A stretch of 15,770 nt of DNA. Source: M3007 sp964630705. Its GTDB lineage: Bacteria > Bacteroidota > Bacteroidia > Chitinophagales > Saprospiraceae. The notes below the pieces were generated by a model. That model saw only the letters and a list, made by a program, of their open reading frames with translations, searched no databases and had not been told where the DNA came from. Shown here piece after piece: positions 1-6,268 of the stretch. Positions within the stretch are counted from its first letter, which is position 1. The number at the start of each line of letters is the position of its first letter. A program made the translations under genes and the position numbers. The stretch is taken from NCBI GenBank assembly GCA_964630705.1, contig CAZVZH010000092.1, positions 1 through 15,770 on the forward strand, given 5' to 3'.

Positions 1-44
1 AAACCCAGGGCGGCGGCAAAAACCAGCGGTACGGCGTGTTCCAT
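1..44 (-). CDS. N-terminus of an unidentified, probably membrane, protein (cut by left edge)
   Basis: An ATG at 44 reading leftwards opens a frame that stays open to the window edge and gives MEHAVPLVFAAALG. It starts 19 bases after the hypC stop codon on the same strand, so it is probably the next gene of the hyp operon. The hydrophobic run right after the start suggests a signal peptide or first membrane helix. It does not resemble the N-termini of HypD, HypE or HypF as I know them. Fourteen codons are too few for a name, and even the reality of this gene is a moderate call. Confidence 0.4.
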   Translation of the reverse strand, partial: MEHAVPLVFAAALG

Positions 45-63
45 ATGCAAAAAAAATTTGGGC

Positions 64-315
64 TTAGCCAGGGTTTAAATCGTTGAGTTCGCCGATCTGC
101 CGGAGGTAAGCCAGGGTGGTTTGGGCCTCGGCCTCGTCGACCTTACTGATAGCCGTGCCGACGTGTACCAGCACATAATCGCCCACCCGGGCGTCGGGCA
201 CCAGGCTGAGGTTCACTTCGCGTTGAATCCCGTCGAAACTGACTTTGCCGCTGCGAAAAGGGTTGTCGGCATCGGTGAGCAGGACGGTTATTTTACCGGG
301 TATGGCCAGGCACAT
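64..315 (-). CDS. hypC: Hydrogenase maturation chaperone HypC (HypC/HupF family)
   Basis: This 83-residue protein matches the usual HypC length of about 80 and begins with the family signature MCLAIPG. In the family, HypC and HypD carry the iron with its CN and CO ligands and deliver it to the hydrogenase large subunit. Met1 is removed and Cys2 becomes the essential N-terminal ligand. His51 in the VLVHVGTAISK stretch is the second conserved ligand position. The frame stays open upstream to an ATG at 396, which would add 27 residues of LQTSNFK-type repeat. I reject that start because it would bury Cys2. The true start at 315 sits 5 bases after a heptanucleotide repeat, and the leader reads CTAAAATG with no Shine-Dalgarno motif. 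hypB lies 170 bases upstream and a probable further gene starts 19 bases downstream. Confidence 0.95.
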   Translation of the reverse strand: MCLAIPGKITVLLTDADNPFRSGKVSFDGIQREVNLSLVPDARVGDYVLVHVGTAISKVDEAEAQTTLAYLRQIGELNDLNPG

Positions 316-320
316 TTTAG

Positions 321-376
321 TTTGAAGTTTGAAGTTTGAAGTTTGAAGTTTGAAGTTTGAAGTTTGAAGTTTGAAG
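321..376. repeat. Perfect heptanucleotide tandem repeat, 8 x TTTGAAG
   Basis: Eight uninterrupted copies of TTTGAAG (CTTCAAA on the minus strand) fill 56 bases. They lie in the hypB-hypC gap and end 5 bases upstream of the hypC start codon, so they make up its leader. Since 7 is not a multiple of 3, three units encode a 7-residue period (LQTSNFK), and all three minus-strand frames are open. Such perfect short-unit arrays can change copy number by slipped-strand mispairing. Any effect here on hypC leader length or translation is inference. Confidence 0.97.
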
Positions 377-440
377 AGGCGCATCGACTGGCGCATTCGC
401 CGCCTGTACCCACTCCACGGAATCCGCCTTTCCCTCTTGA

Positions 441-489
441 CATTTTACCCGGCATAGGCTGGGCAGGCATTTTACATTTTGACTTTTAC
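441..489. repeat. Short AT-rich repeats around CATTTTAC
   Basis: CATTTTAC occurs at 441-448 and again at 468-475. The second copy runs directly into the related words ATTTTGAC (476-483) and TTTTAC (484-489). The cluster lies just downstream of the hypB stop codon and overlaps its last bases. It looks like a decayed short-unit repeat of a different family from the 7-bp array at 321-376. No function is visible. Confidence 0.5.
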
Positions 490-1250
490 AAGGCGGCAAG
501 CCAGCGGTACCAGCTTTCCATGCCCTGGCCGGTAGTGGCGGATAGTTCGACGAATTCCAGCCGGGGATTTACCTGGCGGGCATAATTTTTCAGAGCCGCC
601 AGGTCAAATTTGAGGTAGGGCAGCAAGTCGATTTTATTGATCACGCACAGCTGAGCCGTACGAAACATATCCGGGTATTTGATTGGTTTGTCTTCGCCTT
701 CGGTGACGCTGATGATGACGGCGCGGCGCGACTCGCCCAGATCGAACATAGCGGGGCAAACCAGGTTGCCCACGTTTTCTATAAATACGGTGCTGTCTGT
801 TTCCGGTTGCAGTTCGAGAATAGCCTGGCGCACCATTTCGGCTTCCAGGTGACAGCCTTTCCCCGTATTAATTTGTACCACCGGAACGCCGGTAACGGCG
901 ATGCGTTCGGCGTCGCGGGCGGTTTGCTGGTCGCCTTCCACGACGTAAAAACGGCGGCTGCCGGCCAGGTCGGCCAGCGTGCGTTCGAGCAGGGCGGTTT
1001 TGCCCGAACCGGGCGAGCTGACCAGGTTGATGGCCAGAATATTGCGCGCTTCGAAAAAACCGCGGTTGCGCTCGGCCATCCGGTTGTTTTTGTCCAGAAT
1101 ATCGCGCTCAAGTTCGAGCACCGTTTTCACCGCCGGTTCGGCGGCTGCAGGCTCGAAAGGCTGCACCGCGAGCCGGGCGCCGGGTTTGGGCGCCGCCGGA
1201 ATTCGGGTGAGCAAATGTTCGTGGCCGCTGCAGCCGCAGGTCGTACACAT
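486..1250 (-). CDS. hypB: Hydrogenase nickel incorporation GTPase HypB
   Basis: HypB is a SIMIBI-class GTPase that, with HypA, inserts nickel into the hydrogenase large subunit precursor. The 254-residue protein starts with MCTTCGCSGHEH, which contains the CxxCGC motif of the N-terminal high-affinity nickel site. A variable linker (about 13-45) is not histidine-rich, so it lacks the nickel-storage tract of some homologues. The GTPase domain has Walker A SSPGSGKT (78-85), the metal-site residues Cys133-His134 and Cys165 used in family dimerisation and metal binding, and the guanine-specificity motif NKID (205-208). The start is fixed by the N-terminal cysteine motif. hypA lies 27 bases upstream on the same strand, consistent with one transcript. 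Confidence 0.97.
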   Translation of the reverse strand: MCTTCGCSGHEHLLTRIPAAPKPGARLAVQPFEPAAAEPAVKTVLELERDILDKNNRMAERNRGFFEARNILAINLVSSPGSGKTALLERTLADLAGSRRFYVVEGDQQTARDAERIAVTGVPVVQINTGKGCHLEAEMVRQAILELQPETDSTVFIENVGNLVCPAMFDLGESRRAVIISVTEGEDKPIKYPDMFRTAQLCVINKIDLLPYLKFDLAALKNYARQVNPRLEFVELSATTGQGMESWYRWLAAL

Positions 1251-1277
1251 GTCGTTTCGGATTTTATTTTAAAAAAA

Positions 1278-1667
1278 CTAGTTCCAGTACAGAGGCGCCG
1301 CCGCGCGGGCAGGTTTGTCGGACAAAACCAGCGCCTTGATCCGCAATTCCTCGCCCTGGCGCACCTGCAAAAAATGCGAGCCGCAACCGGGGCATGGGTC
1401 GTAAAACGAGCGGATGGGAAAGACGGCGCTGCACAGGCTGCACTCGGCCAGGCCCGGCACCCGCTCGATATCCAGCGCAGCGTCGGCCAACCGGGTATCG
1501 CCCACGGCGGCAGGCCAGAGAAATTCGAGCGTGCTGATTTCCACGCCGGCCAGTTCGCCGATTTGCAGTTCGACTGCCTCCACGGAGCCGGTTTTAACGG
1601 GCCCCGCCGAATCCAGCGCTGTCAAGGCGCTTTCCAGGATGCTTTGGATGATGGATAGCTCGTGCAT
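1278..1667 (-). CDS. hypA: Hydrogenase nickel metallochaperone HypA
   Basis: HypA binds nickel and hands it to the hydrogenase large subunit together with HypB. The protein has 129 residues and starts MHELSI, where Met1 and His2 form the family nickel site. The zinc domain is recognised by two CxxC pairs, Cys76/Cys79 (CSLC) and Cys92/Cys95 (CPGC). The last 15 residues form a tail rich in alanine and proline that is slightly longer than in the shortest family members. It is the first gene of the minus-strand hyp cluster, divergent from the hydrogenase structural genes. A -7-like word (TGAATTTG on the minus strand, 1691-1684) lies about 17 bases upstream of the start codon and could serve it, matching 5 of the 6 defined consensus bases. 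Confidence 0.96.
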   Translation of the reverse strand: MHELSIIQSILESALTALDSAGPVKTGSVEAVELQIGELAGVEISTLEFLWPAAVGDTRLADAALDIERVPGLAECSLCSAVFPIRSFYDPCPGCGSHFLQVRQGEELRIKALVLSDKPARAAAPLYWN

Positions 1668-1741
1668 AGAGGGTGTTTTTTTGCAAATTCAAAATTCGGG
1701 CGGATACCGGTCTGAGGGCATGATGACAATCACATCGCTTG

Positions 1742-1755
1742 TTGATCGTACTCAA
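1742..1755. promoter_or_regulatory. Candidate Fnr/Crp-family operator, TTGAT-N4-CTCAA
   Basis: The dyad TTGAT CGTA CTCAA matches 9 of the 10 defined bases of the Fnr consensus TTGAT-N4-ATCAA. It lies between the divergent hypA and hydrogenase small-subunit genes. Its centre (1748.5) is 34 bases upstream of the centre of the -7-like element at 1779-1786, which puts it near -41.5, the class II activator position. The binding specificity of Crp/Fnr proteins in this organism is unknown, so oxygen control is inference. Confidence 0.5.
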
Positions 1756-1768
1756 CTCAAGAATGGCA

Positions 1769-1822
1769 TTTTGAAAAATAACTTTATCGGCGATTTATAT
1801 CTACCCTCCGCATTTTTCAAAA
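1769..1822. repeat. 11-bp perfect inverted repeat upstream of the hydrogenase operon
   Basis: TTTTGAAAAAT at 1769-1779 is the exact reverse complement of ATTTTTCAAAA at 1812-1822, with 32 bases between. The left arm abuts the -7-like element and the right arm ends 10 bases before the small-subunit start codon. If transcription begins near 1790, only the right arm is transcribed, so a DNA-level operator pair is more likely than an RNA hairpin. The arms are AT-rich, so chance cannot be excluded. Confidence 0.55.
1779..1786 (+). promoter_or_regulatory. Candidate -7 element for the hydrogenase structural operon
   Basis: TAACTTTA matches 5 of the 6 defined bases of the Bacteroidota -7 consensus TAnnTTTG. 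There is no good -33 TTG at the usual 17-21 base distance, which would suit an activator-dependent promoter using the Fnr/Crp-like dyad at 1742-1755. The predicted start near 1790 leaves a leader of about 43 bases before the ATG at 1833. Confidence 0.4.
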
Positions 1823-1832
1823 CAACTTTCCT

Positions 1833-2948
1833 ATGTCACAACGCCCGACACGTACGAGCTACTACGAAGAACTCCGGCAGCGGGGCTATTCGCGGCGCGA
1901 TTTCATGAAATTCTGCGCCACCATCGCCGCCTACCTAGGCCTGGAAACGGCCGGCGTGGGCCAAGTGGTCAAAGCCCTGGAAAGCAAACCGCGCATTCCG
2001 GTCATTTGGATGCACTTTCAGGAGTGTACCTGCTGCAGCGAAAGTTTTATCCGCTCGTCGCACCCAATTGTCGCCGATATTTTGCTCGATAAATTGTCGC
2101 TCGACTACACCGAAACCCTCATGGCCGCCTCGGGCCACCAGGCGGAAAAGTGCATGCGCGATACCATGGAAAAATATCACGGCGAGTATGTGCTGTGCAT
2201 CGAAGGTTCGGTGCCCACGGCCGCCGAAGGTGTGTACTGCATGATCGGCGGCCGCACCTCGCTCGACATCCTGAAAGAAGTAGGCGCCGGCGCCAAGGCC
2301 GTGATCGCCTGGGGCAGCTGCGCCTCCAACGGCTGCGTCCAATCCGCCAAGCCCAACCCCACGGGCGCCACGCCGATCCACAAATTGCTTAAAGGCGTGC
2401 CGATCATTAAAGTACCGGGTTGCCCGCCCATCGGCGAGGTGATGGCCGGCGTGCTGGTACACCTGATCACCTTTGGGCGCATCCCAGAGTTGGACGGCAT
2501 CGGACGGCCCAAAGCGTTTTATTCCAAACGGGTGCACGACACCTGCTACCGCCGACCCTTTTACGACGCCGGCCTGTTTGTCGAAACCTTCGACGACGCC
2601 AATGCGAAAAAAGGCTATTGCCTGTACAAAGTGGGTTGCAAAGGCCCCAGCACGTACAATGCTTGCGGTGTGACGAAATGGAACAATGGCACAAGCTTCC
2701 CCATCCAGTCGGGACACGGCTGTTTCGGCTGTTCGGAGGAAAACTTCTGGGATGCCGGTAGCTTGTATATGCGCAGCCAGCCGTTCCCGGGATTCGGCAT
2801 CGAGTCCGACGCGGATAAAATCGGTACCGCCGCCGCCGTGCTTACCGGCGCGGGCATTGCCGCCCACGCCGTGATGACCAACCTGCGTAAGAAAAAACTG
2901 ATCAACAACCTGATCCGGGAAGGAAAAGCGGCTGAAAAAGACTTGTAA
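1833..2948 (+). CDS. hyaA: Uptake [NiFe]-hydrogenase small subunit, oxygen-tolerant group 1d type
   Basis: This 371-residue Fe-S subunit transfers electrons from the NiFe site to cytochrome b. A twin-arginine signal SRRDFMKF (20-27) indicates Tat export. The proximal-cluster motif ECTCCSES carries Cys65, Cys67 and Cys68, and GSCASNGC carries Cys163 and Cys168, with Cys197 in VPGCPP. Cys67 and Cys168 correspond to the two extra cysteines (Cys19 and Cys120 in E. coli Hyd-1) that build the 4Fe-3S cluster of oxygen-tolerant enzymes. His235, Cys238, Cys263 and Cys269 fit the distal cluster. Cys278, Cys297 and Cys300 fit the 3Fe-4S medial cluster. A hydrophobic helix (about 330-349) followed by basic residues is the C-terminal membrane anchor. 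It is the first gene of a four-gene operon; the large subunit follows after 83 bases. Confidence 0.97.
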   Translation: MSQRPTRTSYYEELRQRGYSRRDFMKFCATIAAYLGLETAGVGQVVKALESKPRIPVIWMHFQECTCCSESFIRSSHPIVADILLDKLSLDYTETLMAASGHQAEKCMRDTMEKYHGEYVLCIEGSVPTAAEGVYCMIGGRTSLDILKEVGAGAKAVIAWGSCASNGCVQSAKPNPTGATPIHKLLKGVPIIKVPGCPPIGEVMAGVLVHLITFGRIPELDGIGRPKAFYSKRVHDTCYRRPFYDAGLFVETFDDANAKKGYCLYKVGCKGPSTYNACGVTKWNNGTSFPIQSGHGCFGCSEENFWDAGSLYMRSQPFPGFGIESDADKIGTAAAVLTGAGIAAHAVMTNLRKKKLINNLIREGKAAEKDL

Positions 2949-3031
2949 GCCCCCTTTCAAACCGGCCACTATTTTTTCAAAACCAACTGGCCCGGCTGTA
3001 AAAAGGGCGGGCTGTTCATAAAATTCAACGT

Positions 3032-4747
3032 ATGAGTGAGCGCATTGTCGTCGACCCGATTACCCGCATCGAAGGCCACCTCCGCGTGGAAGCCGATATC
3101 CGGGACGGCAAAATTGCCGACGCTTTTTCTTCGGGCACGATGGTCCGGGGTATCGAAAAAATCCTGCGCGGCCGCGACCCCCGCGACGCCTGGGCCTTCG
3201 TCGGCCGGGTGTGCGGGGTGTGCACCACCGTGCACTCCCTGGCTTCCGTCCGGGCGGTGGAAGACGCCCTGGACATCGTCATTCCGCCCAATGCCGAACT
3301 GGTGCGCAACATCATGTTCGGCACGCAGTATCTGCACGACCATGCCGTGCACTTTTACCACCTGCACGCCCTCGACTGGGTGGATGTGGTGAGCGCGCTG
3401 AGCGCCGACCCGAAGGAGGCGTCGACCATCGCACAAAGCATTTCCAACTGGCCGAAGAGCTCCCCGGGGTATTTCTCCGACTTGCAAAAACGGCTGGCTA
3501 AATTTGTGGAAAGCGGCCAGCTCGGCATTTTCGCCAATGGCTACTGGGGCCACAAAGCCTACAAACTGCCCCCGGCCGTCAACCTGATCGCCGTGGCGCA
3601 CTACCTGGAAGCGTTGGAATGGCAAAAGGAAATCGTGAAAGTGCACGCCATTTTCGGCGGTAAAAACCCCCACCCCAACTACCTCGTCGGCGGCATGGCC
3701 TGCAGCATCGGCCTCGACGACGTGAGCGCGATCAATGCCGAACGACTGGCTTATGTCGGGCAATTGCTGCACGACGCGCAGGAGTTTATCAACCAGGTAT
3801 ACATTCCCGACTTGCTGGCTATCGCTCCGTACTACCTCGACTGGGGCGCTATCGGCGGCGGCCTGGGCAACTACCTGGTGTACGGCGATTTGGGAACCAA
3901 CGGCTACCGCGACCCTTCGAGTTACAAATTCCCCGCCGGCGCTATTCTGGACAAAGACCTGAGCCGGGTACACGAGGTGGACTTGCGCGCCGACGCCGAG
4001 GTGCAGGAATTTATCGACCACTCCTGGTACGAATACCCCGCCGGAGCAACCGGCCTGCACCCCTGGAAAGGCGAGACCGACATTAAATACTCCGGGCCGC
4101 AGCCCCCGTTCGACCACCTCGACACCGATAATAAGTACAGTTATCTGAAAACGCCGCGCTGGAAAGGCCATCCAATGGAAGTGGGCCCCCTGGCGCGCGT
4201 GCTGGTGGGCTATGCCAGCGGCCGCGAAGATTTTAAGGCGGTGGTCGACAGTACCTTGCAAAAACTCGGGGTACCGGCAACGGCGCTGTTTTCCACGCTG
4301 GGGCGCACGGCTGCCCGCGGCTTGGAATCGATCCTGGTGGCCAACTGGACGTTGGAATTTTACGAGCAGCTGCTGCAAAATATCCGTAACGGCGATACCC
4401 GCATGGCGGCAATGGAAAAATTCAATCCGGACAAATGGCCCGCCAAAGCCCAGGGCGTGGGCCACACCGAAGCGCCCCGCGGCGCCCTCGGCCACTGGAT
4501 CGTGATCGAAGACCGGAAAATTGCCAATTACCAACTGGTGGTGCCCACTACCTGGAACGCCTCGCCCCGCGACGGCGCCGGCAAACAATCGGCCTACGAG
4601 TCGGCCCTGATGGACACCCCGATCGCCGATGCGCACCAGCCCCTAGAAATTCTGCGCACGATCCACTCTTTCGACCCCTGCCTGGCTTGCGCCGTGCACC
4701 TGTTCGACGAGTCGGGCGGTGCCGTGAGCCGGGTGCGCGTCGTATGA
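3032..4747 (+). CDS. hyaB: Uptake [NiFe]-hydrogenase large (catalytic) subunit
   Basis: The 571-residue subunit holds the NiFe(CN)2CO centre that splits H2. The N-terminal ligand motif RVCGVCTTVH supplies Cys61 and Cys64, and the C-terminal motif DPCLACAVH supplies Cys550 and Cys553. The family is processed after the histidine of that last motif (His556), so a 15-residue tail starting LFDESGG should be removed by the endopeptidase encoded two genes downstream. Presence of the tail shows that this is the precursor form. RIEGHLR (12-18) includes the conserved glutamate region of the proton path. There is no signal peptide; the protein is expected to be exported bound to the Tat-signal small subunit. 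Length and motifs match group 1 membrane-bound enzymes. Confidence 0.98.
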   Translation: MSERIVVDPITRIEGHLRVEADIRDGKIADAFSSGTMVRGIEKILRGRDPRDAWAFVGRVCGVCTTVHSLASVRAVEDALDIVIPPNAELVRNIMFGTQYLHDHAVHFYHLHALDWVDVVSALSADPKEASTIAQSISNWPKSSPGYFSDLQKRLAKFVESGQLGIFANGYWGHKAYKLPPAVNLIAVAHYLEALEWQKEIVKVHAIFGGKNPHPNYLVGGMACSIGLDDVSAINAERLAYVGQLLHDAQEFINQVYIPDLLAIAPYYLDWGAIGGGLGNYLVYGDLGTNGYRDPSSYKFPAGAILDKDLSRVHEVDLRADAEVQEFIDHSWYEYPAGATGLHPWKGETDIKYSGPQPPFDHLDTDNKYSYLKTPRWKGHPMEVGPLARVLVGYASGREDFKAVVDSTLQKLGVPATALFSTLGRTAARGLESILVANWTLEFYEQLLQNIRNGDTRMAAMEKFNPDKWPAKAQGVGHTEAPRGALGHWIVIEDRKIANYQLVVPTTWNASPRDGAGKQSAYESALMDTPIADAHQPLEILRTIHSFDPCLACAVHLFDESGGAVSRVRVV

Positions 4748-4789
4748 GTGTTTTAGGGTCTTGATTTTCAATTCAAAAAACGCAACGCC

Positions 4790-5512
4790 ATGTTGACGCA
4801 TCATTTAAGACGGGTATTTGTCTGGGAACTTCCGGTGCGGATATTTCACTGGATAAATGCGCTGGCTATTGTAGCCTTGTGCATCACCGGGTATTTGATC
4901 GGCAAACCGCCGGCCCTGATGTCGAGCGGCGAGGCTTACGAGCGGTACGTGTTTGGCTGGATCCGGTTTATTCACTTCGCCGCAGCCTATATTTTTCTGT
5001 TCAATTTTATTTTCCGCATCTACTGGGGTTTTGTGGGCAACAAGTATGCCGGCTGGAAAAACTTTATCCCGACCAACCGCAAGTTTTTTCAGGAAATGTG
5101 GCAGGTTGTGAAAATTGACATTTTACAGATGAAAGGCAAAGAACACCTGGCCGTGGGGCACAATCCCCTGGCGGGTTTTATTTATTTCGGCACCTTTTTA
5201 TTGTTCGCACTCCAGTGCATCACCGGGTTTGGCTTATACGAGGCCATGAGCCAGTCGTGGATCGCCGGAATGTTCTGGTGGGTGGCGCCGCTTTTCGGGG
5301 GCGATTTTATGCTCCGGCAAATCCACCACATTGCCATGTGGCTGTTCATTCTGTTTGCCATGGTGCACATTTACCTGGTGTTCTATCACGACTATGTGGA
5401 GGGGCGCGGCGAGGTGTCGTCGATGGGCGGCGGCTGGAAATTTATCGAGGAAGAAGCCTTTCTCAAAGAGGAAGAAGAACACACCGCCAACAAAAACGCC
5501 CGTAAAACATGA
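4790..5512 (+). CDS. hyaC: Ni/Fe-hydrogenase b-type cytochrome subunit
   Basis: This 240-residue integral membrane protein anchors the hydrogenase dimer and passes its electrons to the quinone pool. Four hydrophobic helices can be seen at about 20-37, 58-78, 127-149 and 176-198. Histidines fitting the two haem b sites are His20 (RIFHWINA), His62 (RFIHFAAAY), His179 or His180 (RQIHH) and His193 (MVHIYLVF). The C-terminal 24 residues are charged and rich in glutamate (FIEEEAFLKEEEE) and should face the cytoplasm. It begins 42 bases after the large subunit and its stop codon overlaps the start codon of the protease gene (ATGA), suggesting coupled translation. Confidence 0.95.
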   Translation: MLTHHLRRVFVWELPVRIFHWINALAIVALCITGYLIGKPPALMSSGEAYERYVFGWIRFIHFAAAYIFLFNFIFRIYWGFVGNKYAGWKNFIPTNRKFFQEMWQVVKIDILQMKGKEHLAVGHNPLAGFIYFGTFLLFALQCITGFGLYEAMSQSWIAGMFWWVAPLFGGDFMLRQIHHIAMWLFILFAMVHIYLVFYHDYVEGRGEVSSMGGGWKFIEEEAFLKEEEEHTANKNARKT

Positions 5513-6015
5513 TTCCGGTTTCCGAAATTCGAAGGCCACTGCTCATCCTAGGCGTCGGCAACTACCTGATGGGCGACGAAGGCGTCGGCGTACAGGTGGC
5601 GCAAAGTCTGGCGCAGGACCCAATGCCGCCTGGCGTGGAGGTACTCGACGGCGGCACGGGCGGTTTCCAACTCATGGGACTCTTGGAGCCGTTCCGGCAA
5701 ATCATTCTGATCGACGCCACACTCGACGGCCGGCCAGCGGGTACCATCCGGGTGCTGAAACCTCGTTTCGCCGCTGAATTTCCACGGTCGATGAGCACGC
5801 ACGACGTCGGCCTGCGTGATGTGCTGGAAGCACTGGAAGTTACCGGTCGTTTGCCCGAAACCCAGCTGATTGCCGTTTCTGTAGCCGGGCTCCAACCGAT
5901 GACGATAGCGCTCACGCCGCCAGTGCAAAGGGCGGCGGGAAGGGTGACAGCTGGCTTGCGACAGATATTGCAAGCCCTTGTGCCGCCGGTAGCATCCACG
6001 GAATTAGTGGGATAA
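5509..6015 (+). CDS. hyaD: Hydrogenase maturation endopeptidase (HyaD/HybD/HupD family)
   Basis: This cytoplasmic nickel-sensing protease removes the C-terminal tail of the large subunit after nickel insertion. The 168-residue protein opens with the family core LLILGVGNYLMGDEGVGV. Glu24, Asp69 (IILIDATLDG) and His98 (STHDVGL) match the nickel-binding Glu16, Asp62 and His93 of E. coli HybD. The start codon overlaps the cytochrome b stop codon by 4 bases. Its substrate is most likely the large subunit at 3032-4747, the only hydrogenase precursor in view. It is the last gene of the operon. No clear hairpin terminator lies between its stop codon and the tRNA promoter. Confidence 0.94.
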   Translation: MIPVSEIRRPLLILGVGNYLMGDEGVGVQVAQSLAQDPMPPGVEVLDGGTGGFQLMGLLEPFRQIILIDATLDGRPAGTIRVLKPRFAAEFPRSMSTHDVGLRDVLEALEVTGRLPETQLIAVSVAGLQPMTIALTPPVQRAAGRVTAGLRQILQALVPPVASTELVG

Positions 6016-6031
6016 AAAGATGAAGCGGGTA

Positions 6032-6062
6032 TTGGCAACTGCTCGATCAAACGCTACATTTG
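6032..6062 (+). promoter_or_regulatory. Promoter of tRNA-Gly
   Basis: A -33 TTG (6032-6034) is followed after 20 bases by TACATTTG (6055-6062), a full match to the Bacteroidota -7 consensus TAnnTTTG. The predicted start is within a few bases of the tRNA 5' end at 6074. Confidence 0.75.
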
Positions 6063-6073
6063 CAGCGTCACAC

Positions 6074-6146
6074 GCGGGATTAGCTCAGTTGGTAGAGCGC
6101 TAGCTTCCCAAGCTGGAAGTCGCGAGTTCGAGTCTCGTATCCCGCT
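6074..6146 (+). tRNA. tRNA-Gly (anticodon CCC)
   Basis: The 73-base cloverleaf has a perfect 7-bp acceptor stem (GCGGGAT with ATCCCGC, 6074-6080 and 6139-6145), a 4-bp D stem (6083-6086 with 6095-6098) and a 5-bp anticodon stem around TTCCCAA. This puts the anticodon CCC at 6107-6109. The T stem pairs 6122-6126 with 6134-6138, including one G-U, around TTCGAGT. It therefore reads GGG glycine codons. The discriminator base is T6146. CCA is not encoded and must be added after transcription. The gene has its own promoter and hairpin terminator and sits between the hydrogenase operon and an unrelated lipoprotein gene. Confidence 0.97.
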
Positions 6147-6157
6147 CTTCGATCGAC

Positions 6158-6198
6158 AAAGCTGGGCTGTCCCATTCATTTTGGGGCGGCCCAGCTTT
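6158..6198 (+). terminator. Hairpin terminator after tRNA-Gly
   Basis: AAAGCTGGGC (6158-6167) pairs perfectly with GCCCAGCTTT (6189-6198). Inner pairing (6168-6174 with 6182-6188, two G-U pairs) lengthens the stem to 17 bp with a 7-base loop. A short T-rich stretch (TTTATT) follows. The AAA/TTT flanks would let it work in both directions. Confidence 0.75.
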
Positions 6199-6229
6199 AT
6201 TCAGCCCAAGCAATTCGGCGGCAAATGCC

Positions 6230-6257
6230 TTGAAATAAACGCCGGGCCGTATTTTTG
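6230..6257 (+). promoter_or_regulatory. Promoter of the lipoprotein gene
   Basis: TTG (6230-6232), a 17-base spacer and TATTTTTG (6250-6257) form a complete Bacteroidota-type promoter. The last base of the -7 element is only 11 bases before the ATG at 6269, so the leader should be very short, about 5-8 bases. Confidence 0.65.
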
Positions 6258-6268
6258 CTAAAAATTTC

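Noticed and set aside
321..376. CRISPR array.
   Set aside because: Units are 7 bp with no spacers, and there are no cas genes.
288..499. Small minus-strand frames through the heptanucleotide array with LQTSNFK repeats.
   Set aside because: The periodic peptide is a by-product of a stop-free 7-bp repeat read in three frames. There is no promoter, and the HypC start at 315 is fixed by its N-terminal cysteine.
2949..3031. Possible regulatory hairpin between the hydrogenase subunits.
   Set aside because: GC-rich words such as GCCCGGCTG and GGGCGGGCTG occur, but I found no convincing complementary stem.
2969..4636. A 555-codon open frame antisense to the hydrogenase large subunit, and a 344-codon one (1935-2969) antisense to the small subunit.
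   Set aside because: The sense genes are certain and the antisense products show no recognisable domain. Long antisense frames are expected from the GC-rich third positions of the sense genes.
6074..6146. tRNA-Gly as an integration site for a hydrogenase island.
   Set aside because: The hydrogenase genes lie on the 5' side of the tRNA. I saw no second copy of the tRNA 3' end and no integrase beside it. The recombinase at 8651 has the housekeeping Xer architecture.
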